Below, piece after piece: positions 45,420 to 53,539 of a stretch of 64,000 bases of DNA. Every line of letters begins with the position of its first letter. The first letter of the stretch is position 1. The position numbers and the translations under genes are program-made. The notes beneath the pieces are model-generated. The model saw nothing but the letters and a program-made list of their open reading frames with translations. It was not told the DNA's origin and ran no database searches. Origin of the DNA: Pseudoxanthomonas koreensis_A (GTDB taxonomy: Bacteria; Pseudomonadota; Gammaproteobacteria; Xanthomonadales; Xanthomonadaceae); the NCBI RefSeq assembly GCF_041890415.1, contig NZ_CP169056.1, positions 1,984,001 through 2,048,000 of the forward strand. Direction: 5' to 3'.

Positions 45420-48400
45420 TCAGGCAGCGGCGGGGGTGCGGCGGCGGAACTTGGAGACCAGCCATTCCTCGGCGTCGTCCACCAGGGTGAAGGCGGCGGG
45501 GACGACCACCAGGCTGAGGATGGTGGAGGTGATCAGGCCGCCGATCACGGCCACGGCCATGGGCATGCGGAAGCTGGCGTCGGCGGTCAGGCCCAGGGCG
45601 ATGGGCAGCATGCCGGCGCCCATGGCCATGGTGGTCATGATCACGGGGCGGGCGCGCTTGTGGCAGGCGTCCATCAGGGCCTCGTGGCGGGCCATGCCCT
45701 CCTTCTCGGCCATGACCGCGTAGTCCACCAGCAGGATGGAGTTCTTGACCGCGATGCCGATCAGCAGGATCAGGCCGATCAGCACCGACAGCGAGATGTC
45801 CAGGCCGGTGATCAGCAGCGCGCCGAACGCGCCGCCGGCGGCCAGCGGCACCGCCACCAGGATGGTGATGGGCTGGCTGGCGTGGTTGAACAGCAGCAGC
45901 AGCACGCCGTACACGCAGAAGATGCCGGCCACCATGGCCATGGCGAAGCCGCCGAACATCTCGGCGAAGATCTCGCTGTCGCCGGCGGCCTGGCGCACCA
46001 CGCCCGGCGGCAGGTTCTGCAGCGAGGGCAGCGCGTCGATCTGGCCTTCCACCTCGCCCATGGCCTGGCCGTTGAGGTCGACGGTAATCGTGACGTTGCG
46101 ACGGCGGTCGTAGCGGTCGATCTGCGATGGGCCGCTGGCGGTGGTGATCTCGGCCACCGCCGCAAGCGGCACGCTGCCGCCGCCGGCGGTGGGCACGCGC
46201 AGCTGGCCCAGAAGGGTCGGGTCGGACAGCGCTTCCTCGTTCAACTGCACGCGGATCGGCACCTGGCGCTCGGGCAGGTTGAGCTTGGCCAGGAACTGCT
46301 CGTAGTCGCCGCGGGTGGCCACGCGGGTGGCGGCGGCGATGTCGGCGGTGGACACGCCAAGGTCGGCGGCGCGCGCGGCATCGGGGCGCACGATCACTTC
46401 CGGGCGCACCAGGGATGCCGACGAGCTGACGGTGCCCAGGCCCGGCAGCTGGCGGATCTCGCGCTCCACCTCGCGCGAGGCGGCGGCGAGCTTGACCGGG
46501 TCGTCGCCGGCCAGCACCAGCTGCAGGGCGCGGCCGGGTTCGCCGCCCTGGAAGCTCAGGCGCGCGCCGGGCAGGTCGGCCAGGCGCTCGCGCACGCGCG
46601 CTTCGAGCTCGTACTGGGTGGCGTCGCGGTCCTCGGCCCAGCGGATCAGCAGCGTGGCCTTGCGCAGCTCGGCGCTGGTCATGTCGCCGGCCGGGCCGTT
46701 GGCGCCGCTGGTGCTGCCGGCGGTGACGAAGACATGCTCGATCTCCGGAATGTCCTCGATGCGCTGGCGCGCGGTCTCGGCCACCTGGCGGGTGGTGCCC
46801 AGCGCGGTGCCCGGCGGCAGTTCCACCAGCACGGTGCTGAAGATGCCGTCGCTGGGCGGGATGAAGGTCACCTTGAGGATCGGCAGCAGCGCCAGCGAGC
46901 CGATGAAGATCGCCAGCGCCGCGACCAGGGTGCGGTTGCGATGGCGCAGCGCGCGGTCGGCCCAGCGCAGGTACCACTGCATCAGCTTCGAATCGCCCTT
47001 GTGCTCGGGCATGGGCTTGAGCAGGTAGGCCGACATCATCGGCGTGATCAGGCGCGCCACCAGCAGCGAGAACAGCACCGCCGAGGCCGCGGTCCAGCCG
47101 AACTCGCGGAAGAACTTGCCGGGGATGCCCGGCATGAAGGCCACCGGGATGAACACCGCGGCCAGCGTGCACGAGGTGGCGATCACCGCCAGGCCGATCT
47201 CGTCGGCGGCCTCCAGCGCGGCCTGCTTGGGCGTCTTGCCCATGCGCAGGTGGCGGTCGATGTTCTCCACCTCCACGATGGCGTCGTCCACCAGGATGCC
47301 CACCACCACGGCCAGCGCCAGCAGGGTGATCATGTTGAGGCTGAAGCCGAACCAGTACATCACCGCGAAGGTCGGGATGATCGACAGCGGCAGAGCCACG
47401 GCGGAGATGAAGGTGGCGCGCCAGTCGCGCAGGAACAGGAACACCACGGCCACCGCCAGCAGCGCGCCCTCGTAGAGCATGTGCATGGACGATTCGTAGG
47501 AGTTCTCGGCCACCTCGGTGGTCGAGCCCACTTCGACGATGCGAAGGCGCTGCTCCTGCTCCTGCAGCTTCGCGATGCTGGCGCGCACGGCGTTGCCGAC
47601 GTCGACCTCGCTGGAATTGGTGGTGCGCTGCACGGCGAAGCCGATCACCGGCTTGCCGTCGAGCGTGGTGCGCTGGGTGAGCGGCGCATGGCCGTCGCTG
47701 ACGTCGGCGATGGTGGACAGGCGCACGCTGCGCCCGTCGGGCACGAAGATCGGGAAGTCCTCCAGCTCGCGCGCGTTGCTCACCGTGCCCAGGGTGCGCA
47801 CGGCCTGCTCGCCGCCGCCCACGGTGGTGCGCCCGCCCGGCTGCTCCTGCTGGATCTGCGCCAGCTGCTGCGACAGCAGCGCCGGGCTCACGCCGAAGCC
47901 CTGCACCGCCTCGGGGCGCAGGTCCACGCGGATCTCGCGGTTCACGCCGCCGATGCGGCGCACCGCGCCCACGCCCGGCACCGCGAACAGGCGCTTGGAC
48001 ACGGTGTCGTCGATGAACCAGCTCAGCTCCTCGTCGCTCCAGCCATCGGCGGTGACGGCGAAGCTGATCATGTCGCCGCCGGTGACGTTGACCAGGGAGA
48101 CGATCGGCGGCTCGACGTCGGCCGGCAGGTCGATGCGCACGCGGTCGATGGCGTCGCGCACCTCGTCCTTGGCGATGGTGCCGTCCTTCTCGATCTCGAA
48201 GGTGAGCACGGTGGTCGATACGCCCTCGTTGACGATCGAGACCATGTTGCGCAGGTCGGGAATGCTGGCGGTGGCGTCCTCGACCTTGCGCGTGACCTGG
48301 GTTTCGAGCGTGCTGGGACTGGCGCCGGGCAACGTAACGGTGACGTTGACCACCGGCACGGTCAGGTCGGGAAACTGCGAGACGGCCAGGCGGTTGAACG

Positions 48401-48482
48401 CGACCAGGCCGGCAGCCGTGAGCAGGATGAAGACCAGGATCGCCGGCAGCGGGCGATGGATGGACCAGGCGGAGAAGTTCAT
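45420..48482 (-). CDS. RND efflux pump permease (HAE1 type)
   Basis: A 1020-aa inner-membrane transporter of the AcrB/MexB (hydrophobe/amphiphile efflux) family. It has the duplicated layout: an N-terminal helix (SIHRPLPAILVFILL), periplasmic porter regions, then helix groups containing VVGILVDDAIVEVENIDRHL (central acidic pair of the proton relay) and, in the second half, LLIGIAVKNSILLVDYAVMA. It ends SKFRRRTPAAA. The ATG at 48482 overlaps the stop of the adaptor gene by ATGA. No outer-membrane channel gene is adjacent, so a TolC-like partner elsewhere is needed. A MarR gene is divergent upstream of the pair. Confidence 0.95.
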   Translation of the reverse strand: MNFSAWSIHRPLPAILVFILLTAAGLVAFNRLAVSQFPDLTVPVVNVTVTLPGASPSTLETQVTRKVEDATASIPDLRNMVSIVNEGVSTTVLTFEIEKDGTIAKDEVRDAIDRVRIDLPADVEPPIVSLVNVTGGDMISFAVTADGWSDEELSWFIDDTVSKRLFAVPGVGAVRRIGGVNREIRVDLRPEAVQGFGVSPALLSQQLAQIQQEQPGGRTTVGGGEQAVRTLGTVSNARELEDFPIFVPDGRSVRLSTIADVSDGHAPLTQRTTLDGKPVIGFAVQRTTNSSEVDVGNAVRASIAKLQEQEQRLRIVEVGSTTEVAENSYESSMHMLYEGALLAVAVVFLFLRDWRATFISAVALPLSIIPTFAVMYWFGFSLNMITLLALAVVVGILVDDAIVEVENIDRHLRMGKTPKQAALEAADEIGLAVIATSCTLAAVFIPVAFMPGIPGKFFREFGWTAASAVLFSLLVARLITPMMSAYLLKPMPEHKGDSKLMQWYLRWADRALRHRNRTLVAALAIFIGSLALLPILKVTFIPPSDGIFSTVLVELPPGTALGTTRQVAETARQRIEDIPEIEHVFVTAGSTSGANGPAGDMTSAELRKATLLIRWAEDRDATQYELEARVRERLADLPGARLSFQGGEPGRALQLVLAGDDPVKLAAASREVEREIRQLPGLGTVSSSASLVRPEVIVRPDAARAADLGVSTADIAAATRVATRGDYEQFLAKLNLPERQVPIRVQLNEEALSDPTLLGQLRVPTAGGGSVPLAAVAEITTASGPSQIDRYDRRRNVTITVDLNGQAMGEVEGQIDALPSLQNLPPGVVRQAAGDSEIFAEMFGGFAMAMVAGIFCVYGVLLLLFNHASQPITILVAVPLAAGGAFGALLITGLDISLSVLIGLILLIGIAVKNSILLVDYAVMAEKEGMARHEALMDACHKRARPVIMTTMAMGAGMLPIALGLTADASFRMPMAVAVIGGLITSTILSLVVVPAAFTLVDDAEEWLVSKFRRRTPAAA

Positions 48483-49537
48483 TCCACCACCCGCACCAGG
48501 TCGCCATCGCCCAGGAAGCCCGCGCCGCGCGCCACCACCTTCTGCGCCGGCTCCAGGCCCGAGCGCACTTCCACCGCATCGCCGTGGCGCGCGCCGGCCT
48601 CGATCAGGTGCTCGCGCACGCGGCCTTCGCCGTCGACGCTGAACACGAAGGCGCGGCCGTCGCGGTATACAACCGCGTCGCCCGGCACCAGCAGCGCGCT
48701 GGCGCGGCCCAGGGCGATGCGGCCCTGGGCGAACATGCCGGCGCGCAGCGGCCCGGGCTCGGGCAGGTCGGCGAACACGGTGCCGGTGCGGCTGCGCACG
48801 TCGAGCGCGGGCGAAACGCGGCGCACCGTGCCGGCCACCGGGCCGCCGGGGGTCTCCACCTGCACGACCATGCCCGGCGCGACCAGCAGCAGGTCGTTCT
48901 CGGCCAGTTCCGCGCGCCACTCCAGGCGGCCATCGCGGATCAGGCGCAGCAGTTCGCCGCCGGCACCCACCACCTGCCCAGGCTGCACGCTGCGCGCCGA
49001 GACCACGCCGTCCACCGGCGCGCGCACCACGGTGAAGTCGCGCTGCACGCGCGCGGCGTCGCGGCTGGCGATGGCGGTGTTGAGCTGCGCCTGCGCGTTG
49101 TCGCGCTGGGCCTCGGCCTCCTCGGCGTCCTGCAGCGCGACCATCTGCGAGTCGGCCAGCTCGCGCACGCGCGCGGCCCTGCGCCGGGCGGTCTCGAGGT
49201 TGGTGCTGGCCTCGCGCACCTGCGCCTCGGACTGCGCCAGCTGCGAGGCCATGGTGCGATCGTCCAGGCGCAACAGCACGTCGCCCTGCCGCACCACGCT
49301 GCCTACCTCCACCTCGACGCTGGACACGCGCAGGCCGGAGAGCTCCACGCCCACCGCCACTTCTTCCCACGCGGCCACCGCGCCCGAGGCCACCACCTCG
49401 CGCACGACCTCACGCGTCGTTGGCGTGGCCAGCGATACGGTCAGGCTCGGCACCGGTTCGCCGGGCGCGTCGTCGCCGCAGGCAGCCAGGGCCAGCAGGC
49501 CGGCAACGGCCAGTGCGCGCAGGGGATTGGCAAGCAT
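48479..49537 (-). CDS. RND efflux membrane-fusion (adaptor) lipoprotein
   Basis: A 352-aa HlyD/AcrA-type periplasmic adaptor. Lipoprotein signal LALAACGDD (lipid Cys about residue 20). Lipoyl half motif VGSVVRQGDVLLRLDDRTMA, a hairpin of helices (about 100-165, with LQDAEEAEAQRDNAQAQLNT), then the second lipoyl half (VVRAPVDGVVSARSVQPGQV) and a barrel domain. The start was set at ATG 49537 because it begins the signal peptide; the earlier open frame covers the regulator operator. It is the first gene of the pump operon under the MarR operator. Confidence 0.94.
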   Translation of the reverse strand: MLANPLRALAVAGLLALAACGDDAPGEPVPSLTVSLATPTTREVVREVVASGAVAAWEEVAVGVELSGLRVSSVEVEVGSVVRQGDVLLRLDDRTMASQLAQSEAQVREASTNLETARRRAARVRELADSQMVALQDAEEAEAQRDNAQAQLNTAIASRDAARVQRDFTVVRAPVDGVVSARSVQPGQVVGAGGELLRLIRDGRLEWRAELAENDLLLVAPGMVVQVETPGGPVAGTVRRVSPALDVRSRTGTVFADLPEPGPLRAGMFAQGRIALGRASALLVPGDAVVYRDGRAFVFSVDGEGRVREHLIEAGARHGDAVEVRSGLEPAQKVVARGAGFLGDGDLVRVVE

Positions 49538-49551
49538 GTGGGGATGGCTCG

Positions 49552-49586
49552 TATCAGAATGCTGATATCCTATCAGCACACTGACA
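49552..49586. promoter_or_regulatory. Twin MarR operator
   Basis: Two inverted repeats spaced 19 bp start to start: TATCAG-AATG-CTGATA (49552-49567, perfect) and TATCAG-CACA-CTGACA (49571-49586, one mismatch). They fill the 76-bp gap between the adaptor and marR genes, where both promoters must lie, so the MarR protein probably represses both directions. Confidence 0.85.
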
Positions 49587-49613
49587 ACTTGCGAAACCCG
49601 TCGCGGTGGCCCG

Positions 49614-50102
49614 ATGACCAAAAAAAACGCCAGCCCCCTGCATGCGTTCAGGAATTCCGACGCCTACCGCGCCACCTCGCTGGTCAAGCGCCTGCACCTG
49701 GGCCTGACCGCGCTCATCGAGGAGCGCTTGCGCGAGCACGGCATCGAGCTGTCGCGGCCGCAGGCACTGGTGCTCATGCACCTGCTGGAGCACCCCGGCT
49801 CTTCCAACGCGGACCTGGCGCGGATGAGCGGGGTGTCGCCGCAGACCATGCACCAGATCCTGCTGCGCCTGGGCCGCTGCCGGTTGGTGACGCGCGAGCC
49901 GCATCCCTGGCTGGGCCGGGTGATGTCGTTCCGGATCACCGCAACGGGACGCGACCTGGTGATGCGCGGCGCCGAAGTCGCTCAGGAGGTGATTGACGGC
50001 GCGCTGGGCGTGCTTTCACCTGCCGAACAGGAGCAGCTGGCCGACCTGCTGGGGCACTGCGTGGCGACGCTGCCTTCCACGCTGCTGAAACCGGACAAAT
50101 GA
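49614..50102 (+). CDS. MarR-family transcriptional regulator
   Basis: A 162-aa winged-helix repressor. The HTH is in GSSNADLARMSGVSPQTMHQ with wing CRLVTREPHPWLGRVMSFRI; helices at both ends dimerise. It is divergent from the RND pump and flanked by a twin palindrome, the normal arrangement for a regulator released by pump substrates. ATG 49614; the A-rich codons at the start (ATGACCAAAAAAAACGCC) are unusual in this GC-rich region. Confidence 0.93.
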   Translation: MTKKNASPLHAFRNSDAYRATSLVKRLHLGLTALIEERLREHGIELSRPQALVLMHLLEHPGSSNADLARMSGVSPQTMHQILLRLGRCRLVTREPHPWLGRVMSFRITATGRDLVMRGAEVAQEVIDGALGVLSPAEQEQLADLLGHCVATLPSTLLKPDK

Positions 50103-50246
50103 CAAGCGGCTGCGAGCCCTGCGCAGGCGTGCTGGCCACCATGCAATCCCTGCAGCAGGTTCGCCTGCAGGCAAGCTTGCTCCCCAACGGGTTGTTAACA
50201 GATGACCGCGTTATATTCCCGTTCCCCCTAGGCGAAGGAGATATGC

Positions 50247-50513
50247 ATGTACACCAGGCAACATCGAATGCTGGCCCGCACGCTCGGCGTGGCGCTCGTG
50301 GCTACCGTGGCACTCGGCGGCTGCGCAACCTATGACGATGATTTCGCGGCGATCAACTCGCGCCTCGATCAGCTCGACAACAGGGTCCAGGGCGCCGCGC
50401 AGAGCGCCGAATCGGCCAATCAGTCGGCGCAGCAGGCCAACCAGCGGCTGGACCAGATCGAAAGCCGCGTGCAGAAGCTCGAGGCGGCCAAGCGTCGCAC
50501 GCCGCGGGGCTGA
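50247..50513 (+). CDS. Murein-lipoprotein-like (Lpp/OprI type) outer-membrane lipoprotein
   Basis: An 88-aa lipoprotein. Signal peptide with lipobox VALGGC (Cys 26), then an alpha-helical heptad region of about 45 residues (AINSRLDQLDNRVQGAAQSA, ANQRLDQIESRVQKLEAAK). This is the trimeric coiled-coil layout of Lpp/OprI. Unlike E. coli Lpp it does not end in Lys; the tail is KRRTPRG, so covalent attachment to peptidoglycan is uncertain. AAGGAG precedes the ATG at 50247. An L,D-transpeptidase gene follows after a hairpin. Confidence 0.87.
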   Translation: MYTRQHRMLARTLGVALVATVALGGCATYDDDFAAINSRLDQLDNRVQGAAQSAESANQSAQQANQRLDQIESRVQKLEAAKRRTPRG

Positions 50514-50553
50514 CCGCGGTCCTGCACCGTTCGCAATGAACGGTCGGGACACG

Positions 50554-50583
50554 GGATCCGGTGGCAGGGGGGCCACCGGATCC
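50554..50583 (+). terminator. Terminator after the Lpp-like gene
   Basis: GGATCCGGTGG and its exact complement CCACCGGATCC form an 11-bp perfect stem around an 8-base loop, 41 bp after the stop. TGATTC follows, not a clear T-run. It separates the lipoprotein gene from the transpeptidase gene. Confidence 0.6.
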
Positions 50584-50661
50584 TGATTCATCCGCTTTCC
50601 TGATTGCTGGAGTCATCCCATCCGTACGCGTACCTGTCCTGCCGCCTGGGCGGCTCATGCC

Positions 50662-51342
50662 GTGCTTGCGTTGGCGCTCGCCGCCGTCGGCGCGGGCTTC
50701 GTCGGAGATGCCGCGGCGCAGCCGGTCGCTGCGCTCGACGAGCTTCCGCGCAAGCAGAAAGTATCCAAGGCGGTGATCAATCTCGCCGGCTGGGTTGTCG
50801 GCACCCGGGACAACCAGGGCTATCCGTTTGCGGTGATCGACAAGGCCGCCGCGCAGGTGCTGGTATTCGGTGGAGACGGCAAGCTCCAGGGCGCAGCGCC
50901 CGGGCTGTTCGGCTCGGCCGTCGGCGACCATACGGCGCCCGGCATTGCCGGCCTGGCGCTGCGCGAGATTCCGGGCCGTGACCGCACCACGCCTGCCGGC
51001 CGCTTCGTGGGCGGCTACGGCCCGTCCATCGATGCGGGGCGCGTGCTGTGGGTGGACTACGAATCGGCCGTGTCCATCCACCCGACCGCCACTGGCGTGC
51101 CGGCCGAGAAGCGCGCCGAACGCCTGGAATCGCCGACGCCGGACGACAACCGCATCACCCACGGCTGCATCAACGTCTCGCCCTCGTTCTACGAGCAGGT
51201 CATCCGCCCGACGTTCGAGAATGGCGGTGTGTTCTACGTCCTGCCCGATACGCAGCCGCTGGCCGAAACCTTCCCGGAATTCGCGCAGACCCGCCTGGGG
51301 CGGCGCAGCGCGGGCAAGCGCGCACGCACCGCCGCGCAGTAG
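50662..51342 (+). CDS. L,D-transpeptidase (YkuD family), exported
   Basis: The catalytic domain (about 226 aa from the GTG at 50662) joins or cross-links peptidoglycan via L,D bonds. The catalytic motif is RITHGCINVSPSFYE, with the expected His in VSIHPTATGVP. The first residues (VLALALAAVGAGF, then DAAAQ) form a hydrophobic signal core, but the GTG leaves no charged n-region. Reading on upstream gives RTRTCPAAWAAHAV in frame, with GGAG correctly spaced before an ATC at 50620 and no ATG/GTG/TTG between. The true start is therefore unclear. It follows the Lpp-like gene, which it might anchor to the wall. Confidence 0.88.
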   Translation: MLALALAAVGAGFVGDAAAQPVAALDELPRKQKVSKAVINLAGWVVGTRDNQGYPFAVIDKAAAQVLVFGGDGKLQGAAPGLFGSAVGDHTAPGIAGLALREIPGRDRTTPAGRFVGGYGPSIDAGRVLWVDYESAVSIHPTATGVPAEKRAERLESPTPDDNRITHGCINVSPSFYEQVIRPTFENGGVFYVLPDTQPLAETFPEFAQTRLGRRSAGKRARTAAQ

Positions 51343-51410
51343 CTGCTCCCGGTTAGCCATCGGAGCGCGCGCAGTGCGAGCGCGGCCTGCTCCCGCCGCC
51401 AGAAAACACG

Positions 51411-51432
51411 AAGCCCCGCTTTCGCGGGGCTT
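51411..51432. terminator. Bidirectional intrinsic terminator
   Basis: AAGCCCCGC-TTTC-GCGGGGCTT is a 9-bp perfect stem. It lies between the convergent L,D-transpeptidase and purA genes; TTCCTTC follows on the plus side and TCGTGTTTTC on the minus side, so it can stop both. Confidence 0.85.
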
Positions 51433-51489
51433 CCTTCATGCGGGGCACCAACTTTCCGGGGGCGGTGCAAGCGTGCCCCCGGTGGACCC

Positions 51490-52782
51490 TCAGGCAAACG
51501 GATCCTGCAGCACCATGGTGTGGTCGCGGTCCGGGCCGGTGCTGACGATGCTGATCGGGCAGCCGGCCAGCTCCTCCAGCGCGCGCAGGTAGGCGCGGGC
51601 GGCGGGCGGCAGTTCTTCCCACACGGTCACGCCGTGGGTGTTCTCGGTCCAGCCCGGGAACTCCAGGTACACCGGGGTGATCTCTTCCCAGCCCTGCGCA
51701 TCCAGCGGGGCGTACTCGGTGCGCTTGCCGCGGTACTCGTAGGCGATGCACACCTTGAGCGTCTTCATGCCGTCGAGCACGTCGAGCTTGGTGATGCACA
51801 GGCCGGAGATGCCGTTGATGGCCACGGCGCGCTTGAGCGCGACGATGTCCATCCAGCCGCAGCGGCGCGGGCGGCCGGTGGAGGCGCCGTATTCGGCACC
51901 GCGGTCGCGGATGCCCTGCCCCACTTCATCGTCCAGCTCGGTCGGGAACGGGCCGCCGCCCACGCGGGTGGCGTAGGCCTTGGCGATGCCCAGCACGTAG
52001 TCGATGGCGTCGGCGCCCACGCCGGTACCGGCCAGTGCTCCGCCCACGGTGGTGTTGGAGCTGGTGACGTAGGGATAGGTGCCGTGGTCGATGTCCAGCA
52101 GCGCACCCTGCGCGCCTTCGAACAATACGCGCTTGCCGGCCTTGCGCAGCTCGTGGAGGATGCCGGCGGTATCGGACTTCATCGGCTCGACGTAATCGCC
52201 GAAGGCCAGCGCCTCGTCCAGGGTCTGCTGGAAATCCACCGCGTCCACGCCCAGGTACTTGGTCAGGACGAAGTTGTGGTAGTCCAGCGCGGCGCGCAGC
52301 TGGTCGGCCAGTTGGTCGGGATAGTGCAGGTCGGCGATGCGGATGCCGCGACGCGCCACCTTGTCTTCATAGGCCGGGCCGATGCCGCGGCCGGTGGTGC
52401 CGATGGCCTTGCCGCCGGCGGCCTTCTCTCGGGCCTGATCCAGGGCAATGTGGTACGGCATGATCAGCGGTGCGGCGGGGCTGATCTTCAGCCGGCTGCG
52501 CACTTCCACGCCGGAGGCTTCCAGCTCGTCGATCTCCTTGCGCAGGGCTGCGGGCGAGATCACCACGCCGTTGCCGATCAGGCACAGCGCGTCGTCGCGC
52601 AGGATGCCGGACGGGATCAGGTGCAGCACCGTCTTCTTGCCGTTGATGACCAGGGTGTGGCCGGCGTTGTGCCCGCCCTGGAAGCGGACCACGCCACCGA
52701 TGCCCTCGGTGAGCAGATCGACGATCTTGCCTTTGCCCTCGTCACCCCATTGGGCACCGAGAACGACGACTGACTGACCCAT
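51490..52782 (-). CDS. purA: Adenylosuccinate synthetase
   Basis: A 430-aa enzyme joining IMP and aspartate with GTP to make adenylosuccinate, the first committed step to AMP. The P-loop GAQWGDEGKGK (residues 9-19), QGGHNAGHT and IGTTGRGIGPAYEDK are hallmarks; the GTP-base end has STGPDRDHT. ATG 52782 gives the exact family start (MGQSVVVLGAQWGDEGKGK) with a CAGGAG site 9 bp upstream. In many gammaproteobacteria it follows hisZ/hfl genes, which is not the case here. Confidence 0.98.
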   Translation of the reverse strand: MGQSVVVLGAQWGDEGKGKIVDLLTEGIGGVVRFQGGHNAGHTLVINGKKTVLHLIPSGILRDDALCLIGNGVVISPAALRKEIDELEASGVEVRSRLKISPAAPLIMPYHIALDQAREKAAGGKAIGTTGRGIGPAYEDKVARRGIRIADLHYPDQLADQLRAALDYHNFVLTKYLGVDAVDFQQTLDEALAFGDYVEPMKSDTAGILHELRKAGKRVLFEGAQGALLDIDHGTYPYVTSSNTTVGGALAGTGVGADAIDYVLGIAKAYATRVGGGPFPTELDDEVGQGIRDRGAEYGASTGRPRRCGWMDIVALKRAVAINGISGLCITKLDVLDGMKTLKVCIAYEYRGKRTEYAPLDAQGWEEITPVYLEFPGWTENTHGVTVWEELPPAARAYLRALEELAGCPISIVSTGPDRDHTMVLQDPFA

Positions 52783-52909
52783 GATGGGCAACTCCTGGAT
52801 GTCTGGCGGCCATCGGGGCCGCGGGATGGGAAACCGTGCCGTGGCCCGGACCTGCCCGGGCCGGGTGCCATCGGGGCACCCGGGGCAGGGGCAGGACCCC
52901 GACACGGAA

Positions 52910-52952
52910 AAGCCGGACGGAGGCGCGCTGGGTAGCTGCCCTCGTCCGGCTT
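52910..52952 (-). terminator. Terminator downstream of the OsmC gene
   Basis: On the minus strand a 10-bp stem (AAGCCGGACG / CGTCCGGCTT, extended by GG/CC after a bulge) closes a 23-base loop and is followed by TTTTCC. It is 70 bp after the OsmC stop and 128 bp before purA on the same strand, so it should prevent read-through; it could also be a purA leader structure. Confidence 0.65.
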
Positions 52953-53021
52953 CGGTGGATTATCCGGGTTTTGCGGCCGCGGGGCCACCGGGGCCCAGCC
53001 GCGGGCCGGGAGACCGGCAGG

Positions 53022-53456
53022 TCAGGAGACCAGGGTGGCCTGCATCGTGATCGGCACGGCCGACAGGGCCTTGGACACCGGGCAGTTCTGCTTGGTGTCC
53101 TCGGCCACGGCGCGGAACTTGGCCTCGTCGATGTCCGGCACGCGGGCTTCGACGGTCAGCCGGATCTGCGACAGGGTCGGGCCGCCTTCCAGCGACAGGT
53201 CCACCTCGGCACGTGCATCGATCGACTCGGGGGTGAAGCCGGCCTCGCCCAGGTTGGCCGCCAGGGCCATGGCGAAGCAGCCTGCATGCGCGGCGGCGAC
53301 CAGTTCCTCGGGGTTGGTGCCCTTCTCCTGGCCGAAGCGGCTGTTGAAGGCATAGCGGGTGCCTGACAGCAGGCCGCTGTCCGGGGTGGACAGCGTGCCG
53401 CGGCCACCCTTGAGGTCGCCTTCCCAGCGTGCGTTGGCGTTGCGCGAGATGCCCAT
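53022..53456 (-). CDS. OsmC-family peroxiredoxin
   Basis: A 144-aa peroxidase that reduces organic hydroperoxides. The two redox cysteines are in AAAHAGCFAMALAANL and DTKQNCPVSKALSA; GISRNANARWEGDLKGGRGT and GTRYAFNSRFGQEKGTNPEE match the OsmC subgroup (rather than Ohr). ATG 53456 follows CAGGAG. No adjacent regulator of the OhrR type is seen. It precedes purA, separated by a terminator. Confidence 0.95.
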   Translation of the reverse strand: MGISRNANARWEGDLKGGRGTLSTPDSGLLSGTRYAFNSRFGQEKGTNPEELVAAAHAGCFAMALAANLGEAGFTPESIDARAEVDLSLEGGPTLSQIRLTVEARVPDIDEAKFRAVAEDTKQNCPVSKALSAVPITMQATLVS

Positions 53457-53539
53457 GGTGGCTCCTGTGTGGTGTGCAAGGAGGCCCAGCCTAGCCACGC
53501 CGCCGTGAGCATCCCGTGCCCGCGCCGCGCGCCGGCCAG

